A stretch of 33,908 nucleotides of DNA from an uncultured Bacteroidota bacterium (GTDB lineage: Bacteria; Bacteroidota; Rhodothermia; Rhodothermales; Salinibacteraceae): positions 1 through 33,908 of the forward strand of contig CAJXKO010000022.1 of NCBI GenBank assembly GCA_913055845.1. The letters run 5' to 3'. Shown here one piece after another: positions 7,728-17,307 of the stretch. Position numbers and translations under genes: made by a program. The number at the start of each line of letters is the position of its first letter. Position 1 is the stretch's first letter. Under the pieces are notes generated by a model. It saw only the letters and a program-made list of their open reading frames with translations. It ran no database searches and was not told the DNA's origin.

Positions 7728-9863
7728 TTAGTTGTTTTTCTCTCCGTTCTCGTCGATGAACGGCTTCCGCGTGAGGCGCATCTTGCCGTCGTCGTGAATC
7801 TCGAGCAGGTGCACCTTCACCTTGTCGCCCACCTCGAGGTAGTCCTCGACGTTCTCCACGTAGTCGTAGTCGATTTCGGAGACATGGAGGAGCCCCGTCT
7901 TCTCGGGCATAATTTCGACGAACGCGCCGAAGTCGCGGATGCCTTTGACGGTGCCTATGTAGTCCTCCCCCTCTTCGGGCACGGCCACGATCTGCTTAAT
8001 TCGCTCGATGGCGGCCTCGGCGTCGTCCTGGTTGGTCGCCGCGATCGTCACAATCCCGACGCCTTCCTCTTCCTCAACGGTGATTTCGGTATTGGTTTCC
8101 TCCTGCACGCTCTTGACAACCTTGCCGCCCGGCCCAATTACCGCGCCGATGCGGTCCGGATCGATCGTGAGCTTGGTCAAGCGCGGAGCGTGCTCGGAAA
8201 GCTCCGCCCGCGGTTCAGCAATAGTTTCGCGCATACTGTCGAGGATGAACGAGCGCGCCTCTCGGGCCTGCTTCAGAGCCTTCAGCATGACCTCCCGCGA
8301 GAGGCCCCCAATCTTCATGTCCATCTGACAGGCCGTAATGCCGTCCTCAGTGCCCGTGATCTTGAAGTCCATGTCACCGAGATGGTCCTCCTGGCCAAGG
8401 ATGTCGGTGAGCACGCTCGTCTCTCCGTCCTCCGTCACGAGCCCCATCGCGATGCCCGCCACAGGCTTCTTGATGGGAACCCCCGCGTCCATGAGCGCCA
8501 GACTCCCCGCGCAGACGCTGGCCATGGACGAGGAACCGTTTGATTCCATGACGTCGGCGTTGATACGGATGGTGTACGGGAATTCGTCCTGCTCCGGAAT
8601 GACCGGCCGCAAGGCGCGTTCGGCGAGCATACTGTGCCCAATCTCGCGACGTTTCGGGCCACGGAGGAAGCTGGCCTCCCCAACCGAGAAGGGCGGGAAG
8701 CGGTAGTGGAGGTAGAACGACTTATCGGTGTCGGCAAACACTTCGTCGACCGGCTGCACATCCTCGGAAGTGCCAAGGGTCACCGAGCCCAGGACCTGTG
8801 TCTCGCCCCGCGTAAAGATGGCTGAGCCATGGACTCGCGGGAGGTACCCCACTTCCATCCAGAGGTCACGGACGTCGGTCTGGGCGCGCCCGTCAATACG
8901 CTTGCCTTCCTCGACGATCATCTTGCGCATTTCGTCTTTCTCCACCTCCCCAATGGCGTCGCGGATGTCGGAGGCCGTGTATCCATCCGGCGTCTCGTCC
9001 GCCTCCCCAAGCACCTCGTCGACCGCCTGATCCTTAATGTCCCCAATACCGCCGTGAAACGTTTCCTTGGCGTAGGGACCGTGGATGTGGTCGGCTACCT
9101 TGGAACCGTATTGTCGCTTCATACGCTCTACGAGTTCCTCCGGTACGAGGTCGGCCTCCCATTCAAACGGTTCGGGCTCGCCGACCTGCTCCACTAGGCG
9201 ATGCTGCCCGCGGCAGAGGCGCCGAATCGAACGGTGTGCCTCATCAAGGGCCTCGATCATGCTCTCTTCACTGATCTCGTGGGCCTCGCCCTCAACCATG
9301 ACGAGCGCGTCTTCCTTCCCGGCCACGACGAGATTGATGTCACTCTCTTCGGTCTGCTCCATCGTGGGGTTTACGATGTACTCGCCGCCCACACGGCCCA
9401 CGCGGACTTCGGCGATGGGGCCGCTGAAGGGCGCCCCCGACAGCATCAGCGCCGCGGACGACCCTACGCCGGCCACGACGTCTGCGTCGTAGTCTTTGCC
9501 GGCGGAGATGACGAAGTTCACGATGTGTACGTCATGGTAGAACCCGTCCGGAAAAAGCGGACGCACAGCCCGATCGATGAGCCGCGCCGTCAGCGTTTCT
9601 TTGTCCGTAGGACGGCCTTCCCGCTTAATGAATCCGCCGGGCACTTTGCCGCCCGCGGCAAACTTCTCGCGGTAGTCTACGGTCAGGGGGAAAAAGTTCG
9701 ACTCGTTCACCGAATCGCTAATGGTGGCCGTAGAGAGCACCATCGTGTCGCCCAGCCGCGTCACGACGGCGCCGTCCGCTTGCTTCGCAATCCGGCCGGT
9801 TTCAAGGGAGAGGGTCCGCTCAGGGACAAACTCGATTTCTTGGGTCTTGGCTTCAGGCTTCAT
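7728..9863 (-). CDS. pnp: Polyribonucleotide nucleotidyltransferase (PNPase)
   Basis: PNPase is a trimeric 3'-5' phosphorolytic exoribonuclease in mRNA decay. The 711-aa length is normal. Two RNase PH-type cores are seen (about 10-220 and 330-550; the first has GGFIKREGRPTDKE and LIDRAVRPLFPDGF, the second RGETQVLGSVTLGT), joined by the helical middle. A KH domain follows with IGPGGKVVKSVQEET, then an S1 domain (YIGTVKGIRDFGAFVEI). The protein ends soon after in a short charged tail (DENGEKNN). The ATG at 9863 starts MKPEAKTQEIEF and has no Shine-Dalgarno sequence. It is last in the rimP-to-pnp block and follows rpsO, as in E. coli, with a hairpin between them where processing or partial termination may set its level. 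Confidence 0.97.
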   Translation of the reverse strand: MKPEAKTQEIEFVPERTLSLETGRIAKQADGAVVTRLGDTMVLSTATISDSVNESNFFPLTVDYREKFAAGGKVPGGFIKREGRPTDKETLTARLIDRAVRPLFPDGFYHDVHIVNFVISAGKDYDADVVAGVGSSAALMLSGAPFSGPIAEVRVGRVGGEYIVNPTMEQTEESDINLVVAGKEDALVMVEGEAHEISEESMIEALDEAHRSIRRLCRGQHRLVEQVGEPEPFEWEADLVPEELVERMKRQYGSKVADHIHGPYAKETFHGGIGDIKDQAVDEVLGEADETPDGYTASDIRDAIGEVEKDEMRKMIVEEGKRIDGRAQTDVRDLWMEVGYLPRVHGSAIFTRGETQVLGSVTLGTSEDVQPVDEVFADTDKSFYLHYRFPPFSVGEASFLRGPKRREIGHSMLAERALRPVIPEQDEFPYTIRINADVMESNGSSSMASVCAGSLALMDAGVPIKKPVAGIAMGLVTEDGETSVLTDILGQEDHLGDMDFKITGTEDGITACQMDMKIGGLSREVMLKALKQAREARSFILDSMRETIAEPRAELSEHAPRLTKLTIDPDRIGAVIGPGGKVVKSVQEETNTEITVEEEEGVGIVTIAATNQDDAEAAIERIKQIVAVPEEGEDYIGTVKGIRDFGAFVEIMPEKTGLLHVSEIDYDYVENVEDYLEVGDKVKVHLLEIHDDGKMRLTRKPFIDENGEKNN

Positions 9864-9954
9864 AAATCGCTATCAGCTACGCTCAAGGTCAACAAGTGGT
9901 GAGAGGGGTGCAGAAGGAGAATCGACAACGGGGCACGAGCCGCGCTCTAACGTA

Positions 9955-9988
9955 GAAAACGGCCTCCCGGCGAGTGCCGGGACGCCGT
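9955..9988 (-). terminator. Intrinsic terminator or processing hairpin between rpsO and pnp
   Basis: ACGGC and TCCCGGC (9959-9971) pair with GCCGGGA and GCCGT (9976-9988) around a four-base loop, with one C-C mismatch. On the minus strand the stem is followed directly by TTTTC, the form of an intrinsic terminator. It begins 14 bases after the rpsO stop. A terminator at this same place is known in E. coli. Confidence 0.75.
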
Positions 9989-10001
9989 AGAATGTAGATT
10001 C

Positions 10002-10268
10002 CTATTTCCGGAGTTCGAGCTCATCTCGGATGGCGCGGTACCGCTCAATCTCGTTTTCCTCAAGGTAATTAAGCAGTCGACGACGCTTTCCGACAAGATC
10101 AAGCAGTCCGTGACGAGTGGAGTTGTCGTTGGGATGCTCCTTCAGGTGCTCCGTGAGGCGCTGAATGCGCTTCGTAAAGATCGCGATTTGCACCTCAGGG
10201 GTTCCCGTGTCGTCCGGTCCGTTGCCGAACCGATCAACGATCTCTTGCTTCTCTTCTTTGGTAATCAT
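10002..10268 (-). CDS. rpsO: 30S ribosomal protein S15 (uS15)
   Basis: uS15 binds the 16S rRNA three-way junction early in small-subunit assembly. The 88-aa product has the normal length and diagnostic blocks: TGTPEVQIAIFTKRIQRLTEHL, the H-x-D-N-S-T-R-H-G-L loop around residues 45-54, and LVGKRRRLLNYL. The start is the ATG at 10268 (MITKEEKQEIV). A purine-rich AAAGAGG lies about 20 bases upstream, too far for a normal ribosome binding site. It sits between ribF and pnp, a widely conserved order. In other bacteria S15 represses its own mRNA through a leader fold; the 129-base gap to ribF leaves room for that, but I cannot show the structure. Confidence 0.97.
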   Translation of the reverse strand: MITKEEKQEIVDRFGNGPDDTGTPEVQIAIFTKRIQRLTEHLKEHPNDNSTRHGLLDLVGKRRRLLNYLEENEIERYRAIRDELELRK

Positions 10269-10397
10269 CGTGCAGTCTGTGGGTACCTCTTTAGATTATG
10301 CCATGCTAAAGAAGAAACCGCGGGGTGGCCTGCAGTTTCGGGGACGAGGCGATGCCCCACGCGTCGCGCTCCGAATGCACACTCGGCAACGGAATGC

Positions 10398-11333
10398 CTA
10401 GGTCATGGCCTCGACAACAGCTGTACAACGCTGCTCGTCTTCCGAAAGTTGCGCTACCAGGGCCTCCCCCGACTCAAACTTCTGTTCGTCCCGCAATCTT
10501 TGCAGGAACTGAACAGAGAGTTGCTCCCCGTACAAGTCGCCTTCAAAATTGAGGAGGTGCACCTCTACCGTTACATCCATGCCGTCAAATGTGGGCCGAC
10601 GGCCGATATTCATCATGCCGCCGCGGCGGTGCCCAGAAGGAAGAGTGACGAGCGTCGCGTACACGCCCCGTTTGGGTACGAGCTTTCGGGGATCCTCAAG
10701 GACAAGATTGGCGGTGGGATATCCCAGCTTGCGTCCCCGTCCATCGCCCCGTGCAACGGTGCCGCCAAGTCGATAGGGACGCCCCAAGCGTTCGTTTGCC
10801 TTCTGGACAGCCCCCTTCTCTCGAAGCAACGCCCGTATCGCGCTCGACGAGACCACGTCGTGGTCTACCTCCTGCGGCGGAATGACGTCCACCGCAAAGC
10901 CGTACTCCGCCCCGAGTTTACGGAGCAGTTCCACGTCCCCGGTCCGATTTTTTCCGAACCGGTGATCGTACCCGACGGTAATCTCTTGCAGTCCAATACG
11001 CTCTACGAGAACCTGCCGGACGTACTCCTGCGGCCCGAGTTGGGCAAAGTCGTTCGAGAATGGAACGACCACGAAACGATCAAGCCCTAACTCCTCCAGA
11101 AGCTGGGCCCGCTCGGTCACCGTCGTAAGCAGTGGCACCTCGTCCTCGTGCACCACGGATCGTGGGTGCGGATCGAAGGAGACGAGAGTGCTCGGGCCGG
11201 ACTGCTCTTTGGCTCGCTGTTGCAAATACTCGATGATGGCCTGATGCCCGCGGTGAATCCCATCGAAGGTCCCAACCGTGACGACCGAGCGGTCGTCATG
11301 GGTGATCTCGTCCCAGCCAATCTCGCGCTTCAT
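10398..11333 (-). CDS. ribF: Bifunctional riboflavin kinase / FAD synthetase
   Basis: RibF phosphorylates riboflavin to FMN and adenylylates FMN to FAD. In the 311-aa product, the N-terminal nucleotidyltransferase domain has VVTVGTFDGIHRGHQAI (about 18-34, the G-x-F-D-G-x-H-x-G-H motif) and VGYDHRFGKNRTGD. The C-terminal riboflavin kinase domain has YRLGGTVARGDGRGRKLGYPTAN (about 186-208) and MMNIGRRPTFDG. Both domains appear complete. The start at 11333 lies 18 bases after the truB stop, so the two are almost certainly cotranscribed. The truB-ribF-rpsO neighbourhood is common in bacteria. Confidence 0.96.
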   Translation of the reverse strand: MKREIGWDEITHDDRSVVTVGTFDGIHRGHQAIIEYLQQRAKEQSGPSTLVSFDPHPRSVVHEDEVPLLTTVTERAQLLEELGLDRFVVVPFSNDFAQLGPQEYVRQVLVERIGLQEITVGYDHRFGKNRTGDVELLRKLGAEYGFAVDVIPPQEVDHDVVSSSAIRALLREKGAVQKANERLGRPYRLGGTVARGDGRGRKLGYPTANLVLEDPRKLVPKRGVYATLVTLPSGHRRGGMMNIGRRPTFDGMDVTVEVHLLNFEGDLYGEQLSVQFLQRLRDEQKFESGEALVAQLSEDEQRCTAVVEAMT

Positions 11334-11351
11334 GAACGGGGTCTCGTTGTC

Positions 11352-12080
11352 TTACGCCAGTGTGTCTCTCAGTCCCGCCACCGTCCAACTATCATCCACC
11401 CCGAAGTTCCCGATGGCAGTGCGACGGAGACTCGTGAGGTGTGCCCCCACGCCAAGTTCCTCCCCGAAGTCCCGTGCGAGGGCCCGGATGTAGGTCCCTT
11501 TCGAGCACTCGATGCGTACAGAGAGATGGGGAGGAGTCCACTCCAACAGGTCGAAGCGATCGATGCGCACCTGCCGGGGCGGACGATCAACCGTTTCGCC
11601 CCGCCGCGCTTTTTCGTAGAGCCGCTCGCCATCGATCTTCACCGCCGAGTACATGGGCGGCACCTGGTTGATGGTGCCGACGAATGAGGCCCGAGCACCC
11701 TCAAGGGCTGCGGGGGGAAGCCCTGTCGGGTCTGTGCGTTCTGTGACCTCAGTTTCTGTGTCGTGGGACGGCGTGGTCTCTCCTAGGCGCAGAGTAGCCT
11801 CGTACGTCTTGGGTAGATGTGCGCAGGCTTCCTGGAGGCGCGTGGCTGGACGGGCAACAAGCACAATAAGCAACCCGGTTGCGAGGGGGTCGAGCGTACC
11901 GGCGTGCCCGACCTTCTGAATGCCTGTCCCGTCCCGGATGCCCTCCACCACGTCGAACGAGGAGGATCCTTTTGACTTGTCGACTGGCAGGATGGCACCC
12001 TGCCTCCACGACTCCGGGAGAACGGGCGGCGTGTAGACCATCTCCGGAGGAATGTCGCGCTGAGCCGCGGCGGAGGTCAC
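11352..12080 (-). CDS. truB: tRNA pseudouridine(55) synthase
   Basis: TruB makes pseudouridine 55 in the T-loop of tRNAs. The 242-aa product carries the catalytic motif HAGTLDPLATGLLIV with the active-site Asp, the N-terminal LPVDKSKGSSSFDVV, the YSAVKIDGERLYEKAR segment, and SKGTYIRALARDFGEELG. It ends soon after SLRRTAIGNF, so it is a short form without a full C-terminal PUA domain. The first 20 or so residues are an extra, poorly conserved leader; an internal ATG at codon 14 (MVYTPP) is an alternative start. It lies 43 bases after rbfA and 18 before ribF. Confidence 0.95.
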   Translation of the reverse strand: MTSAAAQRDIPPEMVYTPPVLPESWRQGAILPVDKSKGSSSFDVVEGIRDGTGIQKVGHAGTLDPLATGLLIVLVARPATRLQEACAHLPKTYEATLRLGETTPSHDTETEVTERTDPTGLPPAALEGARASFVGTINQVPPMYSAVKIDGERLYEKARRGETVDRPPRQVRIDRFDLLEWTPPHLSVRIECSKGTYIRALARDFGEELGVGAHLTSLRRTAIGNFGVDDSWTVAGLRDTLA

Positions 12081-12123
12081 AGACTAGCGTTTAGGCTGAA
12101 CGAGCGGGGCAATGATCAAACGA

Positions 12124-12525
12124 TCACTCGACGTCCCGGGACGACTCTTCCGCCTCCTCACCGAGCCGATGTTCTCGTTCTTCCCGAATGCGATCGAAGA
12201 GATTTTCCATCCGCTTCGCTTCTTCCAGCGATTCGTCGTGGAAGAACTTGAGCTCCGGGATTTCGCGAACCTGATGCCGGATGCGGGAGGCCAGCTTTCC
12301 ACGAACCTCGTCGGTGAGGGCCTTAAGTTGCCGAAAGGTCGCCTCGCGCTCCTCAGCGGTATCTCCCATCACACTGGCATACACGTAGGCGATTGAAAGA
12401 TCGCCCGTGACACGGGCCCGCGTAATCGTGACCATGGGCTGCAGCTGATCGGAGTAGTCCCGCTGCAGAATACGGGCCACTTCGCGCTGGACGAGTTCGG
12501 CGACACGCTCGGTGTGAATGCTCAT
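12124..12525 (-). CDS. rbfA: Ribosome-binding factor A
   Basis: RbfA is a KH-fold cold-shock factor that binds 16S rRNA near helix 1 during late 30S maturation. The 133-aa product starts at the ATG at 12525 ([20 protein letters not shown]), which aligns with the usual N-terminus; a start five codons earlier is possible. Visible family features are the [21 protein letters not shown] strand-turn-strand and the [28 protein letters not shown]-terminal segment. The acidic tail ([11 protein letters not shown]) is typical of this genome. It sits 66 bases after infB and before truB, the standard order. Confidence 0.94.
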   Translation of the reverse strand: MSIHTERVAELVQREVARILQRDYSDQLQPMVTITRARVTGDLSIAYVYASVMGDTAEEREATFRQLKALTDEVRGKLASRIRHQVREIPELKFFHDESLEEAKRMENLFDRIREEREHRLGEEAEESSRDVE

Positions 12526-12591
12526 CTCCGGAAGGGGCACAGTGAAGCACGATCGTGACGGGCACGGGACCGGGGGTCCCAGGGACGAGGC

Positions 12592-15500
12592 TTAGACCTC
12601 GAGCTCTCGCTTCTCCTCAACGACCACGTAGGTTTCAAGCTCATCGCCAACCTTCACGTCGTCGAAGTTCTCTACGGAGAGGCCACACTCATATCCGCTC
12701 TGCACTTCCTTCACGTCGTCCTCGAATCGCTTGAGGGAACTGATTTCTCCCTCGTACTGCACCACTCCGTCGCGCACCACACGCACGCGGTGGTTCCGGC
12801 TCACGGTGCCTTCGTTGACGTAACAGCCCGCCACCATGCCCACGTCGGGGACGCTGAACGTATCGCGCACCTCGGCGCGGCCCTTCGTCTCCTCGCGCCG
12901 CTCGGGCGAGAGCAGTCCTTCAAGGGCATCACGCACGTCCTCAATGGCCGAGTATATGACCGAGTAGGTACGAATGTCCACCTCTTCGCGCTGGGCGGCG
13001 TCGCGGGCCCCGGAGGTGGGTCGCACCTGGAACCCGAGGATGATGGCGTCGGAGGCGCGGGCCAGCATCACGTCACTTTCGGTGATGGCGCCCACACCGC
13101 TGTGGATGACGTTCACGGCCACCTCGTCGGTCTTCAGCTTGAGGAGGGCGTCGGAGAGCGCCTCTACAGAGCCGCCCACGTCGGCCTTGATAATGAGGTT
13201 GAGCTCGTGGAACTCGCCCTCCGCCATCTTGCGACTGACCTGGTCGAGCGAAACTTGGCTCTGGCGCCGTAGCTCTTGCTCGCGGTGAATGCGCTGGCGC
13301 TCCTGCGCCACGTCGCGGGCCTCGCCCTCGTCCTCCATAACCACGAACTGGTCGCCCACTTCGGGGGAGCCGTCGCACCCAAGGACGAGCGCGGGTTGGG
13401 AGGGCCCCACTGCCTCGATGCGGTTGTCTCGCTCATCGAACATGGCCCGAACACTCCCGCTGTGCATGCCCGCCAGGAAGGGGTCGCCCGTCTCGAGGGT
13501 GCCATTCTGGACCAAAACCGTAATGACATTTCCACGTCCCTTCTCCAGCCGGCTCTCGATGATGACGCCGGAGGCCTCCCGGTTCGGGTTGGCCTGCAGT
13601 TCCATGATCTCGGACTGCAGAATGACCTTGTCGAGCAGATCCTCGATGCCTTGCCCGGTCTCGGCGGACACCTCGGCGGCCTGAACATCCCCGCCGTACT
13701 CTTCAACCAATACGTTGTGTTCGGCGAGTTCAGCGCGGACCTTCTCGGCGTCGGCTTCACGCTTGTCCATCTTGTTGACGGCCACCACGATCGGCACGTC
13801 GGCGGCCTGAGCGTGGTTGATAGCCTCTTTGGTCTGCGGCATTACCGAATCGTCGGCGGCCACCACCAGAATCACGATGTCGGTGGCCTTGGCACCGCGG
13901 GCCCGCATAGCGGTGAAGGCTTCGTGGCCCGGTGTGTCGAGGAAGGTAATCGCCTCGTCGTCGTGGTCGGTGAGCTCTACGTAGTGAGCCCCCACGTGCT
14001 GCGTGATGCCACCCTCCTCACCAGCCACCACGTTGGCGTTGCGGATGTAGTCGAGGAGTGAAGTCTTGCCGTGGTCGACGTGCCCCATTACCGTGACGAC
14101 CGGCGCACGCGGCTCGAGGTCCTCCGGGTCATCCTCCTCCACTTCGAGGGCTTCCGCGTCACGCTCAGCGACAAACTCGACTTCGTAGCCGTACTCGTCG
14201 GCCACAAACTCGATAGTCTCTCGATCGAGCCGCTGGTTAATCGACACCATCATGCCCGCATCGAACAGGGCGTCGATGACGTCACTTACGGGCTCACCAA
14301 TGAGATTGGCAAGCTCACCGGTCGTCACAAACTCAGTGACTTCCAGGATATTTTCTTGCTCCCGCTTCCGTTCGCGGCGGCGCTGTCGTTCCTTCTCGTG
14401 GCGCTCGCGGCGACGGCGGCGACGGCGCTGTCGTTCGCGACTGGCCCCCTGCTCCAGCTCCTGGAGCGTCTCCTGGATGGTCTGCTCAATGTCTTCCTCG
14501 TCGGGGCCTCCACCGCCCTTCTGTTTCTGCTTCTTCTGCTGCTTTTGTTTCTGTTTCTGCTTCTTCTGCTTGCTGTCCTGCTCTTCCTTCTTCTCTTTCT
14601 CTTTTTGCTTCCGCTTGCGCTTCCGCTGCGGGCGTTGAAGCTGATCGCTATCCATCTTGCCCACAACATTCGGCCCCTTCAAGCGGTACCGGGTTGCCTT
14701 CAACGTGCCGGTGTCTTCGTCCTCCGGTTCGTCCTCAGCGGCCTCTTCGGAGGTGGCCTCGTCGGGGGGTGCTTCGGTCGCAGCAGCCTCGTCCGGGGTT
14801 GCTTCGGTCGACTGCGAAGGCTCCTCGGAGACGTCGGCAACCTCTTCCGATTCTTCACCATCGGCGTCTTCGGGGACTTCCGCTTCACCGTCTTCCGCTT
14901 TCGCCTCCTCCGCCACAGCTTCCTCGTCGGCGGCTGCAGCGTCGTCGTCGGGCACTTCTGCCTCCCCAGCACCCGGCGCGCCATCGACCTCGTCTGTATC
15001 CGTTTGAGGCTCCTCTTCCTCGGCCTCGATGGGCTGCTCGGCGGCCTCGGACGGCTCCTCAGGCCCTTCGTCCACGACGGAGACGTCCTCTGTTTCTTCG
15101 GTTGATGCCTCCGCTTCTTCGGTTGATGCCTCTTCTTCGGCGGCCGGTGCCTCGTCGGACTCGGGCTCCTCAGCAACGGGCTCCTCGGACGGTGCCTCCG
15201 CAGGTTCCTCCGTGGGTGGCTCCTCCTCGGCCTCTGCAGAAGCTTCTTCAGGCTCTTCGGGAGCCTCCTCCGTCTCTTCAGCGGTCGGTGCTTCCCCGTC
15301 GCCCGAAGGCGTCGGTTCGGCCTCCTGCTCCTCATCGAGCGTAGCAACTTCGTCCCGCTCCGGGCTGCCTTCCTCCTCCTCGGACCGCAACTCGCGGATG
15401 CGAGCGGCCGCTTCTGCGTCGTCGGCATACTCCTCCCGCAAAACGAGATACGCCTCCTCGTCGACAATCGTCGCGTTGAGGCCGGAGCCGGAAAGAGCGT

Positions 15501-15612
15501 CTTCGTAGCCCTCATTTTCCAGAAACTCCACCACTCGATCCTGGGACACGTTGAGTTCCCGGACGACCTGGAAGAGTTTCTGCTCTTGAAATTCTTTCGT
15601 GGTTGTTGCCAT
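12592..15612 (-). CDS. infB: Translation initiation factor IF-2, with long acidic/basic N-terminal region
   Basis: IF-2 is the GTPase that places initiator tRNA on the ribosome. The 1006-aa product starts at the ATG at 15612 ([17 protein letters not shown]); an in-frame extension of 15 codons is less likely. Layout: an IF2_N-type helical domain (about 8-65); an Ala/Glu/Asp/Pro-rich stretch (about 80-305); a Lys/Gln- then Arg-rich stretch with a run of Arg; a second IF2_N domain around [23 protein letters not shown]; then the G domain with [11 protein letters not shown] (G1), DTPGHEAF (G3), NKMDKREAD (G4) and SAETGQGI (G5); then domains II-IV. All catalytic motifs are intact. The N-terminal region is unusually acidic and repetitive at DNA level. 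Confidence 0.97.
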   Translation of the reverse strand: MATTTKEFQEQKLFQVVRELNVSQDRVVEFLENEGYEDALSGSGLNATIVDEEAYLVLREEYADDAEAAARIRELRSEEEEGSPERDEVATLDEEQEAEPTPSGDGEAPTAEETEEAPEEPEEASAEAEEEPPTEEPAEAPSEEPVAEEPESDEAPAAEEEASTEEAEASTEETEDVSVVDEGPEEPSEAAEQPIEAEEEEPQTDTDEVDGAPGAGEAEVPDDDAAAADEEAVAEEAKAEDGEAEVPEDADGEESEEVADVSEEPSQSTEATPDEAAATEAPPDEATSEEAAEDEPEDEDTGTLKATRYRLKGPNVVGKMDSDQLQRPQRKRKRKQKEKEKKEEQDSKQKKQKQKQKQQKKQKQKGGGGPDEEDIEQTIQETLQELEQGASRERQRRRRRRRERHEKERQRRRERKREQENILEVTEFVTTGELANLIGEPVSDVIDALFDAGMMVSINQRLDRETIEFVADEYGYEVEFVAERDAEALEVEEDDPEDLEPRAPVVTVMGHVDHGKTSLLDYIRNANVVAGEEGGITQHVGAHYVELTDHDDEAITFLDTPGHEAFTAMRARGAKATDIVILVVAADDSVMPQTKEAINHAQAADVPIVVAVNKMDKREADAEKVRAELAEHNVLVEEYGGDVQAAEVSAETGQGIEDLLDKVILQSEIMELQANPNREASGVIIESRLEKGRGNVITVLVQNGTLETGDPFLAGMHSGSVRAMFDERDNRIEAVGPSQPALVLGCDGSPEVGDQFVVMEDEGEARDVAQERQRIHREQELRRQSQVSLDQVSRKMAEGEFHELNLIIKADVGGSVEALSDALLKLKTDEVAVNVIHSGVGAITESDVMLARASDAIILGFQVRPTSGARDAAQREEVDIRTYSVIYSAIEDVRDALEGLLSPERREETKGRAEVRDTFSVPDVGMVAGCYVNEGTVSRNHRVRVVRDGVVQYEGEISSLKRFEDDVKEVQSGYECGLSVENFDDVKVGDELETYVVVEEKRELEV
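14756..14810. repeat. infB: Imperfect 25-base direct repeat, 30-base period, in infB
   Basis: Two near-identical 25-base copies (14756-14780 and 14786-14810; first bases GCCTCGTC, last bases GCTTCGGTCG) lie 30 bases apart. They encode two ten-residue units of the Ala/Thr/Glu/Pro-rich part of IF-2. The period is a multiple of three, so gain or loss of a copy would keep the frame. Confidence 0.6.
15094..15132. repeat. infB: 18-base direct repeat, 21-base period, in infB
   Basis: TTCTTCGGTTGATGCCTC occurs at 15094-15111 and again at 15115-15132. The 21-base period encodes a seven-residue Glu/Ala/Ser/Thr unit in the acidic part of IF-2. It is likely a product of replication slippage in low-complexity coding DNA. 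Confidence 0.7.
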
Positions 15613-15682
15613 AAGGCAATCGTTTGGTGCTCGGTCTACCTGCGAAACCGCGAACAAACCGCTCGTCCGCTACGTCGGTCGT

Positions 15683-17245
15683 CTACGACTTAATCTCAGA
15701 TTCTTCTTGTACGGGATCAGAGCCTTCAGGGGACGACGGGGCGGCGTCCGGCGTCTCGGTCGTTTCGGCAGTTGCCGTATCCTCGGCCTCTTCCTCCGCC
15801 GGAACGGGCTCTCCATCCTCCGCGGGGGGCTCGGCGTTGTCATCGGAAGAAGCATCCGAGGAAGTAGTTTCGGTCCGCTCCCGGGCAGACCGCTCGCCAG
15901 CCGGCTCGTCGGGCGCCGCCCCGTCGCCTTCCGTAGCGCCGGGCATACCCACCGACTCCACCGTAAAGCGCCCCTGACGAATCGCCTCGATGATTCCGGG
16001 GCCCTTCTCGAACTCTGTTTCGATGATGTCGAGGACATGCTCGGCCGTCTCACGGTCTAAGTCGGCACGACGCGCGAGTGCGTCGGCCGAAAGCTCAAGC
16101 ACGGCCTTCCCGGTATCGCACCCGATGTGCTTGAGTTTCTCAATAGTCTCGTCTGCAAGTTCATCGCCAAACTGCTCGATGTCAATGTCCTCCTCGTCCG
16201 GCGGAATTTCGCGGTAGACGTCAATCTCAAACCCGGTCAACTGCGACGCGAGCTTGATGTTGACGCCGCGCTTGCCGATGGCCTGACTCACCTCGTCGGC
16301 CGGCACTTCGACGCGGGCCCGGGGCGGATCGGCCTCCTCGTTCAGCGCCACGTTCGTCGGCTCAGCGGGCGAGAGCGCGCGGGAGATAAGCTCTTCGGGA
16401 TCGTCCGACCACTGCATCACATCAATGTTCTCGTCCGAAAGCTCCCGGACCACAGCATTGATCCGAACCCCCTTCACCCCCACGCAGGCCCCGACCGGAT
16501 CCACCTTTTCATCGTGACTGGCCACGGCCACCTTGGCACGATCGCCCGGAATCCGGGCAACTTTCTTGATCTCCACGATGCCATCGTGCACCTCGGGCAC
16601 TTCCACCTCAAAGAGACGCTCCATGAACACAGGAGAGGTACGACTCACGACCACCTGCGGATCACTACCCGCGTCCCGGCGCACTTCTTTAACGACCGTG
16701 CGGAGCATATTGCCTTTCCGGTAATGATCGCCCGGGATCTGCTCGTCGCGCGGCAGCACAAGCTCAGTGTCTTCGTGCATCAAGAGCGTCTCGTGCCGCC
16801 GCACCTGATAGATTTCGCCGACGACAATCTCGCCGATTAGCTCCGTGTACTCCTGATAGACCTGCTCCTTTTCAATGTCGCGGATGCGCTGACGAAAGGT
16901 CTGCCGCGCGGTCATCACCGCCCGTCGTCCAAACTCGCTGATGTCGAGCTCCCCAGCGACTTCATCGCCCACCCCAAAGCCCTCATTAATTTCCTTTGCG
17001 TCAGAGAGCTTGATCTCAGTTACCGGATCCTCAAGGTCCCAATCCCCCACGACCTCCTGAATATGAAGGATCTGAATGTCTCCCTGCTTCGGATTAAAAA
17101 TAATCTCGAAGGCCTCGTCCGACCCATAGCGCTTGCGGAGCATCGCCCGAAACACGTCCTCGACGATGATCTGCAGCGTGTCCCGATCCATGTCTTTGGA
17201 CCGGGCAATTTCCCCAAATGAGGAGATCAGGTCTTCGCTTCGCAT
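15683..17245 (-). CDS. nusA: Transcription termination/antitermination protein NusA, with acidic C-terminal tail
   Basis: NusA binds RNA polymerase and nascent RNA, controlling pausing, termination and antitermination. The 520-aa product starts at the ATG at 17245 (MRSEDLISSFGEIAR). A start 23 codons upstream lies in Arg-rich sequence overlapping rimP and is rejected. Order: polymerase-binding N-terminal domain (1-125, with VFRAMLRKRYG); S1 domain (about 130-205, GEIVVGEIYQV); KH1 with the GACVGVKGVRINAVVREL signature (about 260-277); KH2 with AIGKRGVNIKLASQLTGFEIDV (about 323-344). After these comes one helix-hairpin-helix-like segment (IGCDTGKAVLELSADALARR) instead of the two acidic repeats of E. 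coli. The last 100 residues are a Glu/Asp/Ala/Thr/Pro-rich tail. Confidence 0.96.
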   Translation of the reverse strand: MRSEDLISSFGEIARSKDMDRDTLQIIVEDVFRAMLRKRYGSDEAFEIIFNPKQGDIQILHIQEVVGDWDLEDPVTEIKLSDAKEINEGFGVGDEVAGELDISEFGRRAVMTARQTFRQRIRDIEKEQVYQEYTELIGEIVVGEIYQVRRHETLLMHEDTELVLPRDEQIPGDHYRKGNMLRTVVKEVRRDAGSDPQVVVSRTSPVFMERLFEVEVPEVHDGIVEIKKVARIPGDRAKVAVASHDEKVDPVGACVGVKGVRINAVVRELSDENIDVMQWSDDPEELISRALSPAEPTNVALNEEADPPRARVEVPADEVSQAIGKRGVNIKLASQLTGFEIDVYREIPPDEEDIDIEQFGDELADETIEKLKHIGCDTGKAVLELSADALARRADLDRETAEHVLDIIETEFEKGPGIIEAIRQGRFTVESVGMPGATEGDGAAPDEPAGERSARERTETTSSDASSDDNAEPPAEDGEPVPAEEEAEDTATAETTETPDAAPSSPEGSDPVQEESEIKS

Positions 17246-17307
17246 AATCCGTCTCGTCCTGTGAAGAAGTACGTTCGTCCGAGATCGCCTCCGGCCCTCC
17301 GGCGTGC

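Noticed and set aside
14071-15105. Long plus-strand frame with Leu/Phe-rich runs that resembles a membrane protein
   Set aside because: It is antisense to the Lys/Gln- and Glu/Arg-rich part of infB; Lys/Glu codons read backwards give Phe/Leu. The IF-2 motifs on the minus strand are unambiguous.
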